From Desertimonas sp963772825 (GTDB lineage Bacteria; Actinomycetota; Acidimicrobiia; Acidimicrobiales; Ilumatobacteraceae), in the NCBI GenBank assembly GCA_963772825.1, contig CAVYYX010000006.1:310001-374000 (forward strand): 64,000 nucleotides of DNA. Reading direction: 5' to 3'. The position numbers were made by a program, and so were the translations under genes. Position 1 is the first letter of the stretch. Each line of letters opens with the position of its first letter. The notes under the pieces are model-generated. The model was not told where the DNA came from and did no database searches. It saw nothing but the letters and a program-made list of their open reading frames with translations. This document shows, piece by piece, positions 61,584 to 64,000 of this stretch.

Positions 61584-62963
61584 ATGTCACTGAACGTCAC
61601 CGTGCCGATCGACGAGCTGGAAGGCGACGTGCGCAGTGGGGCGATCGACACGGTCCTCGCCGTGTTCGCCGACCACCACGGGCGGATGATCGGCAAGCGT
61701 GCTGAGGCGACGTTCTTCTTCGACACCGTGCTCGAGCAGGGCACGGAGAACTGCGATTACCTCATCGCCTGCGACCTCGACTACACACCGCTGCCCGGAT
61801 TCCGGTGGGCGAGCTACGAGCAGGGCTACGGCGACATGCGCGGCGTGGTCGACCCGACGACAATCCGCTACCTCCCGTGGCTCGACAGAACCGCGTTGGT
61901 TTTCGTCGACCTCGTCGACGTCTCATCGGGCGAGCCGGTGGAGGTGTCGCCGCGGCGGATCCTCCAGCGTCAGGCCGCCGCCGCCCGCGACGTCGGGTTC
62001 GCCGCCAAGTGCGGCAGCGAGATCGAGTTCTTCCTGTTCAAGCAGGCCTACGACGACGCCCACGCCGACGACTACCGGCACCTGACCCCCAACTCGCCGT
62101 ACATCGAGGACTACAACATCCTCCAGACGACCAAGGAGGAGCAGGTCATCGGCACGATCCGCCGTGGTCTCGCCGCCGCCGGGCTGCCCATCGAGTACTC
62201 CAAGGGCGAGGCCGGCCGCGGCCAGCACGAGATCAACCTGACGTTCCAGGACGCCGTCGAGATGGCCGACATCAACGTGCTGTTCAAGAACGCCGTGAAG
62301 GAGATCGCCGCGGCCCAGGGGGTCTCGGCGACGTTCATGGCCAAGCCGCACTTCGACGACGCCGGCTCGAGCTTCCACATCCACACCAGCCTGTGGACTG
62401 ACGGCCTCGACGGCGCCACCAGCGCGATGCCCGGTGACGGCGAGCATCACGAGAGCGAGACGTTCCGCTGGTTCCTCGGCGGGCTCTTGGCCACCGCCGC
62501 CGAGTTCACCCTGTTGGTCGCCCCGACGGTGAACAGCTACAAGCGATTCCAACCAGGCAGCTGGGCGCCGACCGGCATCGGGTGGGGCATCGACAACCGC
62601 ACGCTCGGGTTCCGCGTCGTCGGCCACGGGGACGGATTGCGCATCGAGAACCGGATCCCGGGCGCCGATGCCAACACGTACCACGCCTTCGCTGCGACGA
62701 TCGCCGGAGGGCTCCACGGGCTGGCCAACAAGATCGAGCCGCCGGCTGCGTACGACGGCAACGGCTACACGGCAACCGATCTGCCCCGGATCCCATCGAC
62801 GTTCGTCGAGGCGATCGAGCGATGGCGCAGCAGCGACGTGGCCCGGGAAAGCTTCGGTGACGACGTCCACCACCACGTGTTGCGCTTCGCCGAGTCCGAG
62901 TGGGACGCGTTCAACCAGACCGTCACGGACTGGGAGCGCCGCCGCTACTTCGAGCGGATCTAG
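61584..62963 (+). CDS. Glutamine synthetase-family protein (gamma-glutamyl ligase)
   Basis: A 459-residue ATP-dependent ligase of the GlnA superfamily. Metal/ATP residues: KCGSEIEFFLFK, GEAGRGQHEINLTF, MAKPHFDDAGSSFHIHTSLW, the Arg of NRTLGFRVV and RIENRIPGADAN. The N-terminal DHHGRMIGKR segment differs from true GlnA, as in PuuA-type gamma-glutamylpolyamine/amide synthetases. The Shine-Dalgarno-like GGGGAA and the ATG come from the dispersed repeat. With an SDR upstream it may serve amine catabolism; nitrogen assimilation as GlnA is less likely. Confidence 0.88.
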   Translation: MSLNVTVPIDELEGDVRSGAIDTVLAVFADHHGRMIGKRAEATFFFDTVLEQGTENCDYLIACDLDYTPLPGFRWASYEQGYGDMRGVVDPTTIRYLPWLDRTALVFVDLVDVSSGEPVEVSPRRILQRQAAAARDVGFAAKCGSEIEFFLFKQAYDDAHADDYRHLTPNSPYIEDYNILQTTKEEQVIGTIRRGLAAAGLPIEYSKGEAGRGQHEINLTFQDAVEMADINVLFKNAVKEIAAAQGVSATFMAKPHFDDAGSSFHIHTSLWTDGLDGATSAMPGDGEHHESETFRWFLGGLLATAAEFTLLVAPTVNSYKRFQPGSWAPTGIGWGIDNRTLGFRVVGHGDGLRIENRIPGADANTYHAFAATIAGGLHGLANKIEPPAAYDGNGYTATDLPRIPSTFVEAIERWRSSDVARESFGDDVHHHVLRFAESEWDAFNQTVTDWERRRYFERI

Positions 62964-62971
62964 CGAGGACA

Positions 62972-63754
62972 ATGCGGCGGCAGCGTCGCCGATGGGTCGT
63001 CGTGGTCGCGGCCCTCGTCACCGTCGCCACCGTGGCGGTCGCCGCCGCTGCCATCGTCCTTCGCGAGTCGACGGCGCCTGTCGATGTCGACCGGGCCGTC
63101 AGCGACTTCCGTTCCGACAGCCCTACCTTCGAGCGACCGCTCTCGGCACTCCCTCAGCCGGGCGTGTACATCTATGCGACGTCTGGCCGTGAGTCGGTCG
63201 ACGCCCTCGACGGTCGGCACCACGACTATCCGGCCGAGACGACGATCACCGTGCGCCACGAGGGATGCGGCGCCGAGTTCGCCTGGCGCCCGCTCGCCGA
63301 GCGCTTCGACGACACGCTCCTGTGCCCGGAGCCATCCGGCGTCGAGTTGCCCCGCTACCGCAGCCATCACGAGTTCTTCGGGATCGATGACGATCGCGAA
63401 TTCGTGTGCGAACCGGGCTCGTGGTGGTATCCAGCTTCGACGGAGGCGGGCACCACCTGGACCGTCCGATGTGCGGCCGACGACGTCAACATGTTCCGTA
63501 CGGGCACGGTCACCGGCCTGTCCGAGGTCGACATCGCCGGCGAGACGGTCGAGGTGCTTACCTTCGAGCTCCACGACGAGATCTCCGGGGCATCGGTCGG
63601 CACCAACGAACGAGTCGTCAAGGTGCTCCCCGGCACCGCCCTGATCGTCGAGCTCGCCGCGTCGGTCGACGTGCGCAGCGGCAGCCCGATCGGCAACGTC
63701 CACTACCTCGAGCTGTACCGCCTGCGGCTGACGTCACTCACGCCCCGCCGCTGA
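62972..63754 (+). CDS. Secreted or membrane-anchored protein of unknown function
   Basis: 260 residues starting 8 bp after the GS-like gene, with GCGAGGAC upstream. A basic start (MRRQRRRW) and a membrane segment (VVVVAALVTVATVAVAAAAIVL) are followed by an extracytoplasmic beta-rich domain with four well-separated Cys (GCGAEF, LLCPEP, FVCEPG, VRCAADD), suggesting two disulfides. I recognise no family. Translationally close to, and probably co-transcribed with, the GS-like gene. Confidence 0.8.
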   Translation: MRRQRRRWVVVVAALVTVATVAVAAAAIVLRESTAPVDVDRAVSDFRSDSPTFERPLSALPQPGVYIYATSGRESVDALDGRHHDYPAETTITVRHEGCGAEFAWRPLAERFDDTLLCPEPSGVELPRYRSHHEFFGIDDDREFVCEPGSWWYPASTEAGTTWTVRCAADDVNMFRTGTVTGLSEVDIAGETVEVLTFELHDEISGASVGTNERVVKVLPGTALIVELAASVDVRSGSPIGNVHYLELYRLRLTSLTPRR

Positions 63755-63770
63755 GTCGTCCGCTCGAGAG

Positions 63771-64000
63771 CTACACCGGGGCGCAGTCCGAGCCCGTGCG
63801 CTTGCCGTCGCTGTCGACCGCCGGGCGGTGGAGGATCGCCTTCGTCGGGGTTACGACGATCTCGGACTCGCCAGGCCCGGGCTCCGCCGTGCCGTCGACG
63901 ATCAGGCTGAACCCGTCGGGTGTCGCGGGCGGCCAGACGAGCGTCGCCGTCGGGTGCGACGCCACGTTGGCCAGCGAATGCTTGCCGACCCCACCGATCG
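63771..64000 (-). CDS. Pyridoxamine 5'-phosphate oxidase-like flavin protein (5' part off window)
   Basis: The last ~75 codons of a small FMN-binding split-barrel protein. The visible part (GKHSLANVASHPTATLVWPP, GFSLIVDGTAEP, VTPTKAILHRPA) matches the C-terminal half of PNPOx-like/DUF-type enzymes. It is convergent with the preceding gene (16 bp). The start lies beyond the window, so length and specificity cannot be judged. Confidence 0.7.
   Translation of the reverse strand, partial: IGGVGKHSLANVASHPTATLVWPPATPDGFSLIVDGTAEPGPGESEIVVTPTKAILHRPAVDSDGKRTGSDCAPV

Overview
The window is a high-G+C chromosomal segment with dense genes, many GTG/TTG starts, frequent 1-8 bp start/stop overlaps and a tRNA without an encoded CCA. 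Gene content points to a free-living, aerobic, heterotrophic actinobacterium, most likely of the Acidimicrobiia/Ilumatobacter type. That placement is inference from gene style, not from a marker gene.

Layout. 1-6.3 kb: the end of a NuoF-like gene, a tandem array of an 88-bp repeat, an MpaB/DUF2236 oxygenase-like gene and two MFS transporters. 6.3-14.5 kb: a glycan locus with two MalF/MalG-type permeases, a solute-binding protein, a PfkB kinase, a divergent GH4 glycosidase, a sulfatase and its formylglycine-generating enzyme. 14.7-20.2 kb: a DEAD-box helicase, then a four-gene overlapping operon (acetoacetate-decarboxylase fold, dehydrogenase small subunit, GMC oxidoreductase, VioB-type ferritin-like protein). 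20.2-26.6 kb, minus strand: an adenylate cyclase/ATPase giant, then a tightly overlapped operon (nucleotidyltransferase, BON, metallophosphoesterase, nucleotidyltransferase remnant, GH172). 26.7-30.4 kb: tRNA-Arg(CCT) and a 25-bp copy of its 5' end bracketing a fasciclin gene, an OmpA-like repeat protein and an IS3-family remnant.

30.5-44 kb: a xylose-type ABC transporter (F, H, G), a vanadium-haloperoxidase-like gene divergent from a CRTAC1/ASPIC gene plus an M24 peptidase, and a rhamnose-type ABC transporter. 44-49.6 kb: the rest of a complete L-rhamnose pathway (DeoR regulator, kinase, isomerase, aldolase/dehydrogenase fusion) with a strong palindromic operator. 49.7-55.1 kb: a carboxylesterase and a redox operon (secreted protein, small membrane protein, ApbE, ferric-reductase-like membrane protein) divergent from an OmpR/histidine-kinase pair. 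55.2-64 kb: TypA, MscS, two tandem secreted lipase-like paralogues, an SDR, a glutamine-synthetase-family enzyme, a secreted hypothetical protein and a partial PNPOx-like gene.

Three themes recur. A dispersed repeat carries a GGGGAA tract placed just upstream of real start codons. At least a dozen genes, mostly between 26.9 and 44 kb, are interrupted by single-base frameshifts that look like indel errors or recent decay. Carbohydrate uptake and breakdown (sulfated/beta-glycans, xylose, rhamnose) dominates the locus.
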